From Gymnorhina tibicen (lineage: Eukaryota > Chordata > Aves > Passeriformes > Artamidae): 64,000 nt of DNA. A program made the position numbers and the translations under genes. Position 1 is the first letter of the stretch. Every line of letters begins with the position of its first letter. Where the stretch lies: assembly GCA_013399875.1 (NCBI GenBank), contig VXAZ01018004.1:1276607-1340606 (forward strand), read 5' to 3'. A model generated the notes under the pieces. That model saw only the letters and a program-made list of their open reading frames with translations, made no database searches and was not told the origin of the DNA. Positions 37,901-49,963 of the stretch are shown here, piece after piece.

Positions 37901-40900
37901 TCAGTTTTCAAAACTAGTCTTGAAAATCAAGCAGTGATGCTTAAAAGCTTCCATAAAATTATGGTGCTAAAATTACAGCATTGCTCTGCCTTAGGGGAAA
38001 AATTCACAACCTTGCAGAGACATGGTAAACCAGCAAAGTCAAGAAGGCAGTCATAGAGCTCCTAGGGAGAACCAACTTTTTATAAAATAATCATTGGTCA
38101 AAGTACACTTTTTTTTCATACATTATTGTATAACATGCCATGTATTCCCTGCCTGAGGATTCTTACAAGGAATGAAAACAGAGTCATACTACACACTTGC
38201 CATGAAATTACTTGTCTTCTTAAAAGAAACATTTCTCCAAAATGTTACATATACTGAAGACATTTTTCCTTTATTCCTTCCCTTTTGGCAAAATCAGACT
38301 CTCAGATAGCATGTATCTACTTCAAATTCACAGAAGAAATTATTAATGTAATCCTGGATTTCCACTCCTTCCCAGCAGTTTTACTTTGTCCCTCCACCCT
38401 TTTTTCCTACAAAACCAGCTTATAAATCATTTGCTTCTTACATATTTATTGCAAAAGTAGAGTTTGAGAATAATTTGCAGTTGGGAATGATAATTTATAC
38501 ACCAGTTCTGGGATGGTTTTTAAGGTAAGTAGTGCTCTGCAAAAAAATACAGAAGTTTTGATTCAAAAACTTGAGGAAGCTGAAAATCCCAAAGGCATTG
38601 AAATTAAAAGCATGAAATTAAGAGCTAAGGCTTCAGTGGAAGTTATGCTTTGAAATGCTTTATCAATCTGGATAATGCCAGATCTCAGCCATTCCCTTGT
38701 AGGAGACAGTGGCCCAAAAGACAGAGTTGAACCTGCACAATGGTTGCTTGCCACGGTTTTTCAGGGCTCTCTGTCTTAGGAGAAACTAATGGTGGAGTCA
38801 GATACCTGTTTTATGCAATCCTTTCTGTGGGCAGAAAAGGTTCATATGGCCTAATCCCCCTTAACCCCGTAGCAAAGTCAGTAGGATGCATTGCTTTGTC
38901 ATCTGCTGCAAGTCTTTCTCCGCAAGAGTTTTATTATTTTCAGGAGTGTTTTGAGCTGCTTCTGCATTGTTTCTGCACTCTTTGTGCTGATGGTCTCACC
39001 AGCACCCAGTTCTCCTTCTTGCTTTCCTCTTAACATGCTCTTACTTCTCTGCCTGTGCTCAGTATATTTCTGCTGTTGTCTTTCACATTCACATTCCACC
39101 AATCCCTCGTACCTCACAGCACCAAAAGGTATTTGTTAAATTGTGTAAGCTGTTCCCTGCCCACTCTTACACAGTAGTTTCTTTTGTTTAGGCTATTCTT
39201 AACCTAAGGGGAATGAAGCTGCCTTCTCATTTAGCCTGGAATGTGAAATGGAAATATAACCATACAAAATGGATGCACTGGCAGATTTGGCATAAATTCT
39301 AGGTAAAAGCGGATTGCCACAGAAACATATTATCTAGCTGCAGGGACAGAGTGGAAGGGTTGAATTTCAAATTGAACAGACTCAAAAGATATTAAAATCT
39401 ACTGGATTTGCAAACACCGGTGGAAATCTGCAGCTGTACCTCTACAGGAAGAAAAGCATGGGTTTGTCTCAGATACAGACTTCATGTGTTTTATGACAAA
39501 ATGTTGAACATAATCCAACACTTTGGTGAGAAAAATGTTGTGGCAAAAGGTATGTCAACTGCTCCTGTTCTATGGAAAGAGTATGAATTTTTCTTTAATT
39601 TAGTCATGGTAGTCAACTTCATGAAACAGTACTTTTTTCCACCCCACTCAAGGTTTCTGTGGAAGAAAATCAGACTTCTGGTATGCAGTCTGTTGATCTA
39701 GAATTTCCCCATGCTCTCCAAAATAGTCCTTCTTGCAGATAAATAGTTCTCTGTCTCTATGAAGGTTGTAAAGAACTTTCAGAGTAGTATCGGAGCAATG
39801 AATAACAGCTCTTACAGGATGACGATTGTCAGAAAGACCGTGAAGATGAAAATCAGGGCACTGATTTCACTGATTTGGCAGTTTAGGACACATTCCCTCC
39901 TCTACATTAGTGTTCTCCTTTGAAGCAACAGTGCAGTTTTGAAGGACTATTTCCTTGATTGTCCTTTTCTATCAGTTTGATTGGCAAAGCAGCTTTGTTG
40001 CACAAATGAGGCTCCCTTCAGAAGAATGAAAGCTTCTATCTCTGTTCTAGATGTGAGTCTTCATACTAAAACCACAACATTGGCTGGGAACTGTCCAGAG
40101 CAATAAGGCAGAAAAACAAATCTGGAGATGGAAAAGCCTAGAGACTGTCTAGCAACACACCTGCAGAATCTGACCCTACCTGGAGAGCCTGTGCTTCCAG
40201 GAGGACATTGTCACAGAAATCTTCTGCACAGCTGTTTCACAGATTCATCCCTGAAACCCTGTCAGGTACCTCTGAGGCCAAGCAAAGAGGATTCCACTAT
40301 CGGGTCTCACACTGTGGTTTTCTTCCCTCTCATGATTTGTGGTCTAATGTTCTGATTTTTGAAATTGCTTATTTTCTTAGCCTCAGGATGAGCTAAAATC
40401 TCATGCAAAATTCAAACAAGATTGATTACAAGACTCATCAAGTTTAGGACATTCAGGCCAAGCTGCAAAATAAAATCAATGCCAGTTGCTGCCTTTCATA
40501 ATCTGTTTACTTCCTGACTCTGTGATGCTATTAAATTGCTTCATCTCCAAGTAATCTTATTGGCCTTTGCATTTATGCTACAGCTGACAGGATTAGCTCT
40601 GAAAAGCACTTACATATTACCTGTGATATAAACAAGGAGATTAGTGGATGGTCCTTTGGACTGAAGCTATTATTTTCTTTGTAATTTATGTACTGGATTC
40701 CAGAGGCAGAACATATCCCCTTATACAGTTAAAATGCTTGTCAGGGGCTGCAAAGAACCTACTCCTCTTGTCAGAAGGCCTTTTAGAACTCTTTCTGTGA
40801 GAAAAATCTCTTCGCCCCTGCATTTTCTGCAACAGACTATTTGAACATCTGGTGTCAGTGTAGCTTGTCCAGCAGCACACTCCAAGAAGTTGCAAAGAAA

Positions 40901-42169
40901 CAAGCAGGCAACAAGCTGACATGGTTTTCACCCACTCTATCTGTCTACTTGGAATGTGGGACCATTTTCATGGTCTAAATTTTATTCATCTGCTAAGTAA
41001 ATTTTGTTGGGGACCCTAACTTGCCATGAGGAATACGACTCAGGGATTCAGGGAGCTGCTGCTTCACTAAGAATCACAATGAATATTTGCTAAACTTGGG
41101 AGACAGAACACATTATATGTGTGATATGTGATACATAGTACATAATATTGTAAAAATATATAAACAGAGAACCATTTCTTATTGTTTTTGTTAGGTTTAC
41201 CAGCAGAGGCATATTCTTCAACTTAGGCTACTACAAGATGTATGAGCATTTGGTTCTTGTGACAAGGTCTGTTTTCTAAAAGAGGATATTTATTTTTCTG
41301 CAGTGCTAAGTGTTCATCCTTTTGTCGCTTCCTTGACTTAGATTGCTGAGGTTATTTTGAGATCAATTTTCATCTCCTATTTAAATCATATGGCTACTGG
41401 CTCAAATCCAGTCTGGGTCAGTAATTCTGCCATATACATGAGGCAAGTTCTTGGCCTGAGCCAATTATTCCTGCTGAAGAGGTTGTCATGCTACAGGGAA
41501 ATAATAGCAGCTCCCCTGGCATTTCTCCTACCAGCTTCACTAGAGGCATTACTGAAGAGGTGTACAGGATGATCTCTTCCAGCTGGGACAGAAAATTGTG
41601 TTGCCTTTGTAAAAGCACTGTGAAAAAAATTCAGTAGACCATTCACTACAAAAGTGAAAGAGTCAGTCTACATGCTAATAACATCCTTATTTGCTTACAG
41701 ATGCAAATATTTTAAATTAAATTATATAAGTAACAATGGTGACTTGTCAGCCATAAAACATCATTAAGGAAAACTAGAACTATAAAATTAAAAGAAGTAC
41801 TTAAAAACTTTTAACATTAGCTGTGATCCTCTTCCTTAAATGTTTCCTTCCTTGCTTTAAAAAAAAAAGAAATCTTTGTTCTACACTGATGTTTTAGTTC
41901 CAACCAGTGAGATCTGACCGATTTCAGCTAGTTAATGCTGACAAGCTTTGTTGTGTGATTGTATTTAATCTGGAAGGGTATCTACTGTCAGAGAAAATTT
42001 TAATCTTGATAGCACTTGCCTAGGTGGCAGGGAAGCCCTTTTTGTCAGATTCATGCCTCAAATTAAACTTGGAGACTTTCCTTCTTTCCTAACATGTATT
42101 TCCAATACATATTTTAACTTTCCTCCTGGTAGTGGGAACGGAAAGTTGCTAGCCTCTTCCTAAATGTTA
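34941..42169. other. No gene recognised; long unique stretch
   Basis: About 7 kb of largely AT-rich DNA. The plus-strand frame 37374-37769 (131 codons) and the minus-strand frame 36135-36449 (104 codons) have no motif or splice support. A strong donor-like AAG/GTAAGT lies at 38525-38530 and acceptor-like sites end at 36620 and 41304, but they do not pair into a coding exon. Confidence 0.45.
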
Positions 42170-42830
42170 TGGCAATGTCAGGCTGTGAAAGCAGCAGTGT
42201 GGGGCAGGGAGACAGCTGGCACTTGCCACTGTCCCCTGACCCCCTTGAGAGCGTGGATATCCTTGCAGCAATACATTAAACCTCTGCTGAGCTGGGCCCA
42301 GTCCTGCACCTCATTCCTACACCTGCCAGGGCCATGTACTTGGGCTGCCACGTCGACTTGACTCCCCTGTGCTTGACAGCCACTCGAGGGGCTATCAGGA
42401 AACAGCCTGGATGTGAGCACAATATCCTGGTTGGGAGGAAGGGTTTCCTGCCCAGAAAGCACTGCCAGGCTGTCACACTCTGTGGAGCAGAAAGGTGCAC
42501 TCTGATGGAGATCTGGGAGCCCAGCACGCTAGGGGTGGCAAAGGACAGAGGTGACCACAGTCATTCCCACTCCCAGCTGTCTCCACACTCCCCAGGGCCA
42601 CTCAGAGATGCCCACCCAGGCTGGATTTGCTGTACTGCCAGGAAAGCATATTCCCACTCTGGTCACTAGCAAAGCAGCTGGGGGTTGTTCAATGCAGAGG
42701 GACAGAAGCAAATCTTACAGCATCAAGGGTTTCCTGCCAGCAGCCAGCCAGCAACCTATACCCAGTAGGGGCTTTGATGCCTTTCAGTGAAAGTGGGGGA
42801 GCTAAGTGGAGCTGATAATCTGCCCTTTTG
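42170..42830. other. GC-richer block of unknown nature
   Basis: Roughly 650 bases are clearly richer in G and C than their surroundings but poor in CpG, so this is not a CpG island. Frames of 60-111 codons overlap on both strands, as expected in DNA with few stop codons. Phrases such as AGCTGGGCCCAGTCCTGCAC recall retroelement sequence, but I could not align it to CR1 or to the two LTRs. It may be a diverged unknown repeat, a processed sequence or unique DNA. Confidence 0.35.
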
Positions 42831-44420
42831 CATCACACTCCAGGAATTACCTGGATACTCACTAACTCAAAAAACAACATGGGATCTAAATAAATAAATA
42901 ATGAAATAAGCCTTGTATCATTTATAAGTAATGAAAATGGAATCTACCTGATAAGATGAACCCATCAGTAAACAATAATGCTTCAAAAGGACACTGACAG
43001 AGTCAGTAGGCCACAAATCTGGACTTTTATTCTTGTGTCTTTTTAAGAGCATGTAGATCTCCTAATATCAGCTTACATGTTTGGAGCAACCTTATTGTTC
43101 TGTAGCAAATAAAGCAGCATTGGTTTTGCAAGGAAATAAAGAAAAGAGCATTAGCAATGCTGCAGTCATGAGCTTTCTGTCAGAATATGAATAAGGCATA
43201 AATCAGCAAACAATATAAAAAAAATTCATATCCAGATTTTTACTAGAACATTATAAAATGTCCAAATAAAATGTCTTTCCATGTTTTGAAAAAGGACCTC
43301 AGGTTACTCACTGAGACTGTAATTTCATATTTCAAGCCATGTATATACGCCCATTCTGAATATGATTGATGAAAGAAGGGGTGGGATTTTGTGTCTTCAT
43401 GAAAGAAAAACACTTCATTTGCCGCTGTCTTCTGAATCTGATTTCACCCTGTGCAATGGAGTTGATATCCTGACACTTCCTAAAGACGTCAGAATCTGCA
43501 GATGAAATATAAAGACCAAAAATATAAATAAGTAGAATTTCAGGAATATGTGATTAATTATTTAAAAGCTGAAATAAATAACACAAATTTTATTTCTACT
43601 ACCTCGTAGCCTGAACTCCACTGTAAAATTGAAATTTGAGACAGAAATTTGGATAAATTTGAATGTGAATTTTTCTTTAAAAGGAATGACTAGACTAGTC
43701 TGGGGTGGGGGGGAGGTGTGTTTTTTAGGAAAAATAGGAAACATTTTATAACATTTTATCTGATTTCCAGAGGAAGTAAAAACAAACTAATTCTCCCTTC
43801 ACGCAACTTTTTGTTAAAAATTAGTGCAAAATTTTGTATGCAAAGAATCTCTCAGTCATTCTGCTGAGAAGTAGAGGATTTTTATAGGTATGCTTTTCTG
43901 GCTAGTGATACCAGAGCTATTGTTCTGTTAAAACAGGAAATAAAAATTATCACTATTCAATAAAGTTTTAAACAGGATCACTAATGACAAAGAACGTCAA
44001 ATAGCCATTAAATTTCTGAAAATGAAAACCATCTGTCCATTACCCTTTCACTGAGTCTAGCTCAATGTGTCATTTTAAAGTGTTCTATCAAGCTACATCA
44101 GTCACTTTTCATTACACTACTCCCACAACATCCAGAGACATGGCAGGCACTTCCTGGAATTGGGTCTGATCCAGCTCAGCCTTTCTACGGCTTTTTGAAT
44201 GACCAACTTTCCCTCAACATCTTTAGTGCATGCTAAATTAGAGGCCTGATCCTGCAAGTCTTAGGGATAAATTTTAAGGGCTTTAATAAACTCCTATTCT
44301 GTCAATTCCCAGGCAAACTACCGCTGACTTCCAAGGAGGCTGCCTGACAACTGATTCAGCACAGAGTAAATCTTCAGGGTTTAGTCCACTACTTTCGGTG
44401 TGACTAATAAGAACTATTTA
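42831..44420. other. No gene recognised; AT-rich unique sequence
   Basis: Contains short AAAT runs near 42890 and a G-rich run near 43701-43715. No coding or repeat signal is seen. Confidence 0.5.
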
Positions 44421-44450
44421 CCTGAATAAGGGAAAGAAATACACAGCATC
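44414..44450 (-). promoter_or_regulatory. Juxtaposed splice acceptor and donor (possible recursive splice site)
   Basis: Read on the minus strand, a pyrimidine-rich stretch TATTTCTTTCCCTTATTCAG runs directly into GTAAAT, with the junction between 44422 and 44421. A possible branch-point sequence (ACCTGATG) lies about 30 bases upstream. An acceptor whose first intron-out bases form a donor is the definition of a recursive splice site in long introns. Sequence alone cannot show that it is used, and no host gene is identified. Confidence 0.3.
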
Positions 44451-44622
44451 AGGTCGTGATACTGCAGGCATTTGTCATCACACCTGCAGCTTACAGCTGG
44501 AGCTGTAACTGCAGTGACAAGAGTCTCCAATCATTCTCCTTGCAAGCATTGTTTTCATCTTAAAATCAGCCCTATTTAGGAAATTGTTAAGGAAGTGACA
44601 TATTTTTCTGTCTTCTTTTCAG
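44451..44622. other. Short spacer with a strong plus-strand acceptor
   Basis: The last bases form a good acceptor (TTTTTCTGTCTTCTTTTCAG) for the plus strand, ending at 44622. Confidence 0.4.
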
Positions 44623-44667
44623 AAGAAAAGGGGCTCTTGTCTCAGAAAGCCTGAAATGTCTTGCAAG
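44623..44667 (+). other. Candidate 45-base plus-strand exon
   Basis: It is flanked on the left by the strong acceptor ending at 44622 and on the right by the donor-like AAG/GTAAAA. Its length is a multiple of three. One frame is free of stops and would read KKRGSCLRKPEMSCK, which I do not recognise. It could be a small alternative exon or part of a non-coding RNA, but random pairings of this kind occur every few tens of kilobases. Confidence 0.15.
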
Positions 44668-46691
44668 GTAAAAAGCAAGCAAGCTCCAATGAAAAATGTC
44701 TTGTTGGAAAGGTTTAATTGTTATGCAAAAAGTATTCTTGCTGCAATATTTGGCATCTCTGCAATATTTCTTTGTTTTAAGCAGAGGATGAGGTATATTC
44801 TCCTTGCTTGTGTACAGCAAGAAGGTTTCCATGCTTCTGATAGACTTTGAATGAATTAATTAATTAAGAAGAACAAAACTTCTTATCTGTGCAAGATGAA
44901 GATTGATTGTATTACAGCTATGTCATACACACCTCCCAGCTTTTCTGGGAAATTTAAAAAAATAAAAAGTTGATTTGGCAATATTGTTTCTCTTGGCTAG
45001 TGCAGTCACATATTTTTGTCATACTTTTTCCCGGAGGAGAAACCTTACCATGAATATAAAAGATAAATAGTCTAAATGTAATTCATTTATCCATGGTTTG
45101 TAATTTTATGTTAGATAGTGGTGGGACAAAATTATTTTAACAGAATATATGAGTAATTGCTCTTAAATTCCATGCCAGACTGTTCTGTCAACTTTAACAA
45201 TTTCTCTCAAAGTTCATTAAAACTCAGGTTGCTGCATTTTTCACTGCCAGATTGGGCACCATTGAACAGCCTTGATTAGTCCAGAACATACTGGATTATT
45301 TTGGGTCATGGTATAATTTAGAAACTTTTGAGATTTTGTGTAAAGTTTTTCTGCGCGAATTATTTTAAACTAGGAAGTATTTGAAAGGTCCAGTGCCAGC
45401 TCCAGATAAGAAGTCAGTGTGGTTTTTCTAGTGAAAAAAATTAAAATATTTATATTTGAGTATGATATCTGATTAATCTATATAGACTGAAAACTGGCTT
45501 CCAAAGTTTACAAAGAGAACTGTAGGAATTTAAGGATGATTAAAATATGTTAGAAACACTCCTTGGTACACATTATAGTGTCAGTTATCTGGAAAAAAAA
45601 TTTCTAACAATTCACAGGAAAAACATTCCTGTTCTAGAATTGGAGGCAGTGAAATGTCTTTATCTTGTTGCCTTTTTTTCTCTTTCCATTGTTTTCCTAA
45701 TATATTTAAAGTTCATGAATAAAAATTAGTTATTTCTATTTTTGCTTCTTGCCAACTGCAAGAATCTACTAGTTCAAACACCTTGAATGTAATAAAAGTA
45801 ATGTCAGACAATGGAACCTGGTGATGGATATCTAAGGCATGGCTTTTTTTTTTTTTAAACCTGTCCTTCTGGCATGCAGCTGTATTAATCCTAATTTTCA
45901 ATATAAATTAAAGCATTATCAAGTTATGACTCCAAAGACAGTTAAAAGGATAGAGACTGGAAAAGAAGTATTGTACATTTAGAAGACTTAATCAGCTCAG
46001 TGCAGCAAATTAATGAGAATTTGTTTTAGTCATAGACCAGCACATAGTAATATTTGAGAAACCATAAAAAAAATCCTGCAAGCTCTTTATTTAGTGTCTT
46101 TTAAGTATCTGACTATTACAACCACTTTTTGAAAACATCTTTATATTCATGAAGTACACAGAGGCCATACCTTTATAAATGAGTGTAGCTCAGTAGTTAG
46201 AAAGTGAGATCTACTTTCTGGCAGGCTCATCTATTTGAAAGGAAACAACTGTCTTTTGCACAAAATGAAAAAAGCCTGCAAAAATGATAATTTAGTCTCA
46301 ACAAACATATAAACCAGATTGTATGATTCATAATTATCTTAGTCAAAACTTCTGATTGAACTACAGAATATATTGCTCAGAAAAGAGGTCTGTCTGCAGC
46401 CAGTTTAAGAAGAACCAACCACAATGGAGAAGCAACAATACCCACAGGCAAATTCAGGTCATCCTTTATTATCCACACTGATACAACCCACATATTAACT
46501 CCAATTGGAACTTGCAAAATTTCATCTTCTATATACAAATATCAAGACACTACACAGGCCCACAACATTACCTTTGATTTCCTGTCTGGACACTTCAGAT
46601 TGCAGCTGGCCAGACTATTCATTCTGAACTGTCAACTGGTATGCCTCTTTTTACTGTTTGTAGGTTAACATTGATCATGAATTTTATTATA
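44668..46691. other. No gene recognised; AT-rich unique sequence
   Basis: Contains a poly-T run at about 45845-45856 and no recognised repeat. The plus-strand frames 44656-44850 and 45547-45729 lack any family resemblance. Confidence 0.5.
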
Positions 46692-47760
46692 AAATCAGAT
46701 ACAATTTTGTGTTGGAAGGAACCTTAAAGATCATCTAGTTCCAAACCCCCTGCCATGGGCAGGAACACCTTTCACTAGACCAGGTTGCTCAGGGCCCCAT
46801 CTAACCTGGCCTTGAACATTCCCAGGAATGGGACATCCACAATGTCTCTGGGAAATTTGTCCCACTGTCTCAACATCCTCACTGTAAAACATTTCCTCCT
46901 TATATCCAATTTAAATCCAACTTCTTCCAGTTCAAAATTCTTACGCCTCATCCTATCACCACATTCACTTCCTGACAGTCTCTCTCCAGCTTTCCTGTTG
47001 CCCTGCCTCAGGTACTGGAAAATTGCTAAAGGTCTCCCTGGAGCTTTCTTTTCTCCAGGCTGAACAACCCCAATTCTCTCAGCCTGTCTTCATGGGAGAG
47101 GTGCTCCAGCCCTCTGGCCATTTTTGTGGCCCTTCTGTGGACTTACTCCAAGTCAATTTCTTTCTTAAGCTGGGGGCCCCANCAAGTCAATTTCTTTCTT
47201 GAGCTGGGGGCCCCAGAGCCGGACACAGCACGGCAGGTGGTGTCTCATGAGAATGGAGTAGGAGAATCCCCTCCCTCGACCTTCTGGCCATGCTTCTTTT
47301 GATGAATCCCAGGATTCAGTTGGATTTCTGGGCTATGAGTGCACATTACTGGGTCATAGTCAGTTTTTCATCCACCAGTGGCCTCAAGCCTGTCTCTCAG
47401 GGCTGCCTTCAATCCACTCATCACACAGCTTGTATCCATGTTTCTGATTGCCCCAGCCCATGTGCAGGACTTTGCGCTTGGCCCAGTTGAACTTCATGAG
47501 GTTTGTACAGGTCTACCTCAAAAGCCTGTCCAGGTCCCTCTGGATGTCATCACTTCCCTCCAGCATGTTTACACACCACAAAATTTGATGTCATCAGCAA
47601 AATTCCTGAGGGTGCACTCAATCCCACTGTGCATCAACAAAGATGTAAAATAGTCCCAATACCAACCCGTGAAGAACACCACTTGTCACTGGTCTCACTC
47701 GGACATCAAGCCATTAACCACAACTCTTTGAGTGTGACCAGACAATTCCTTATCCACCAC
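46692..47760 (-). mobile_element. Long CR1 copy with a surviving reverse-transcriptase FADD motif
   Basis: The most complete CR1 in the window, about 1.05 kb, on the minus strand. The plus strand shows antisense landmarks: GTTGGAAGGAACCTTAAAGA, CAGGTTGCTCAGGGCCCCAT, 'tctccaggctgaacaacccc', 'gggccccagagccggacaca', 'cccagttgaacttcatgagg' and 'ggtgcactcaatcccactg'. At 47590-47601 the minus strand reads TTTGCTGATGAC, i.e. Phe-Ala-Asp-Asp, the catalytic motif of the CR1 reverse transcriptase. The 3' octamer is lost, and stop codons and the assembly artefact at 47149-47215 interrupt the frame, so it is not mobile. Plus-strand frames of 66-109 codons here are antisense shadows. Confidence 0.95.
47149..47215. 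other. Duplicated 33-base segment around a single N (assembly artefact)
   Basis: The 33 bases 47149-47181 are repeated at 47183-47215 with one difference (AAGCTGGG versus GAGCTGGG), separated by one N at 47182. This is the usual footprint of a gap closed without merging overlapping contig ends. The genome probably contains one copy. Confidence 0.85.
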
Positions 47761-49869
47761 TATTTTTATTATTATGGATTTTTGTGTATTTGTAGTAATT
47801 GTTTAACAAATGAGAACCCTGGACTTATTTGAACTGGATCTTATTGTGCAAATTCAGGTCTGAGAGTGTTTTTTTGCACTTCACCAAGCAGTTGCAGCAC
47901 CCTCATATCTCGCTGCATGATTGGTCACATCATTAGTTATTTTAACAAAGATGTGAGATGCATAAATGCTGTAATTCCTGCCTCAATGAGCTAATGGATG
48001 AGTCTCCAATGGGAACGTAACTATGGGGCTTGACAAAACAATAGACTAGAGCAAAAACAGTAAGATACAGCACACAACAGGATGGGTTATTTCTGTACGT
48101 AAATTAAAATGAATATGCCAAACATGGGGCTGTTTCAGGATTTTACACACTGATTTGCAAGAATAAAAATTAGGGGACTTGGCAAGCATAGAGAAAACAC
48201 TATGATTTGGGGAGTGTGGAATAAAGCATAAAAATAATTTTCAAACCAGTCAAAAAAGAGACATAATGAAAGCTACCATCTTCAGCGTGGACTGTGCAAG
48301 AGTGACGCGATAAGAGGCTGTCCATCAAAAGCACCACACAATGTACAGCAATGAAAACTACATAGACAAATTTCCTGCTGACAATCCCGACATCTCATAG
48401 TTAGAAAGGCCTGTAGAAGGAGTGTGAAGTGGCTACATTCCTAATTTAGGCACCTTCAATAATACCATAATTACACAAGACAAATTCAGAACCTTGAGCC
48501 TTTTAGTAATGCAGGGCTAGCCACAATTTCACCCTGCAGGCACAGAGACAGAAGTGTGAGGATCATTTCAGACCTAAACACACAGTATCTCCAGCTGTGC
48601 TTAGAGGCTGATCCCTCTCCTGGTATTGTACCACGCTACAGGCAGATCATGCTGCCTTTTGAGGTTGAAACACACTAAACGTGTCACTGGAAACAAGAGT
48701 TTGCTACTACATCATCACTGTCCTTGTGTTACACCACCTCCCTTTGCCACTCCTGCCTGAGCTGGGTTATGTACCTGAGGTTCCTTGAAAGCCACCGGCA
48801 TTCACACTTGCTCTTCTTCTCGTCTCAGAACATCCACATCCTTAAGTCATGCAACCAAGTGGCACCCAGTATCTAGGTGAGAACAGCCTGAACAACGCTT
48901 TGCATTGTTTAAACAGAAATACTGCCTACACACATGAATTTCCATCTCTGTTATGATAAATGCACTCCTCCAGGTGAATTAAAATTGGTGGCGTGAATAT
49001 TCATAGGCGAAGAAAAAACATTAGTCTACACATAATGGGATGAAACATACTCATTTGCAAATAGATTCTCCTAAATATTAACCCAGTTCCTCTTTAGAAG
49101 ATAGAATCATCAGGTTTGTTGGGTTTTTTCTCTACCTGTCTGGCATTCCCCATGTGTGTTTTCACTGATCTGTCCCTCATCATCATAGTCATCATTGTGC
49201 TGTGCCATGCAATACTGGAAGTATGGCAAGCACAAATTTGCTCTTACATTCCTGTTTCATGTAGAAAACTTTTGTCAAATAAATTGTTGAAGGATGTTGT
49301 GAATATTTGGAGCAGAACAAGGAATTAAACACAAACTTCCCACTTACACTGCTGGTGACATCTCTTCGGCATTATCCTTGGCACTTCATTCTGCCAAGGG
49401 AAAATTCTAAAAGTGCGTTTTTAGTTTGCTGTCCTACAATAGACCAAGTCTTAAAACACTACAGCCAGAGTTATTGTCCCAAGCCATACAAAGAACAAGT
49501 ATGCAGATATTGTGGGGTGCACAGGAAATATCAAAAATTGTATGTATTGCAAGAAAGGGAAGAGGTGCTGAGATTTAAATGCAGGAGGTGGTATGGAAAC
49601 AGCCACAGGTGACTAAAGCAAAAGACAAGAGGAGGTAACACTGTACTAACAGTGCAGCCTTTGTATGGGACACTAAAATACAAGCAGGAATCACTGGAAA
49701 TCAGGCTTCATCCCTTGCAGTGTACACAGAATTATTTGCTAGGAAGTGAGGTGCTTGCACATTCTTCTAAAGAACTGATTAACTGGGGGTGCTGATCCAG
49801 TGCTTTTGTGTTGATTCTATGAAGGAGAGTTAATGGTACACATTCTAAATGCAAATAAATATCTTGGCT
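47761..49869. other. No gene recognised; unique sequence
   Basis: Two kilobases without a recognised repeat. The plus-strand frame 49307-49612 (101 codons, Cys- and Tyr-rich near its end) has no recognisable domain. Confidence 0.5.
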
Positions 49870-49885
49870 TGCTTTCTTTTCCTTC

Positions 49886-49928
<43 letters not shown>

Positions 49929-49963
49929 TTCTTTTCTTTTCTGTTCTTTTCTTTCTTTCTTCT
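49870..49963. repeat. CTTT/TTTTC microsatellite (polypyrimidine on plus strand)
   Basis: Imperfect TTTC units from 49870 become a perfect (TTTC) run at about 49886-49930, then switch to TTTTC units to about 49952 and decay. The tract is pure pyrimidine over most of its length. The frames crossing it encode runs of Phe-Leu-Ser or Lys-Glu-Arg and are not genes. Confidence 0.95.

Noticed and set aside
44422..44483. A 62-base minus-strand exon encoding a Cys-containing peptide (CDDKCLQYHDLMLC)
   Set aside because: The Cys spacing briefly suggested a somatomedin-B-like domain, but the upstream acceptor is weak, the frame does not join to another exon, and the same bases are better explained as the pyrimidine tract of the recursive splice candidate.
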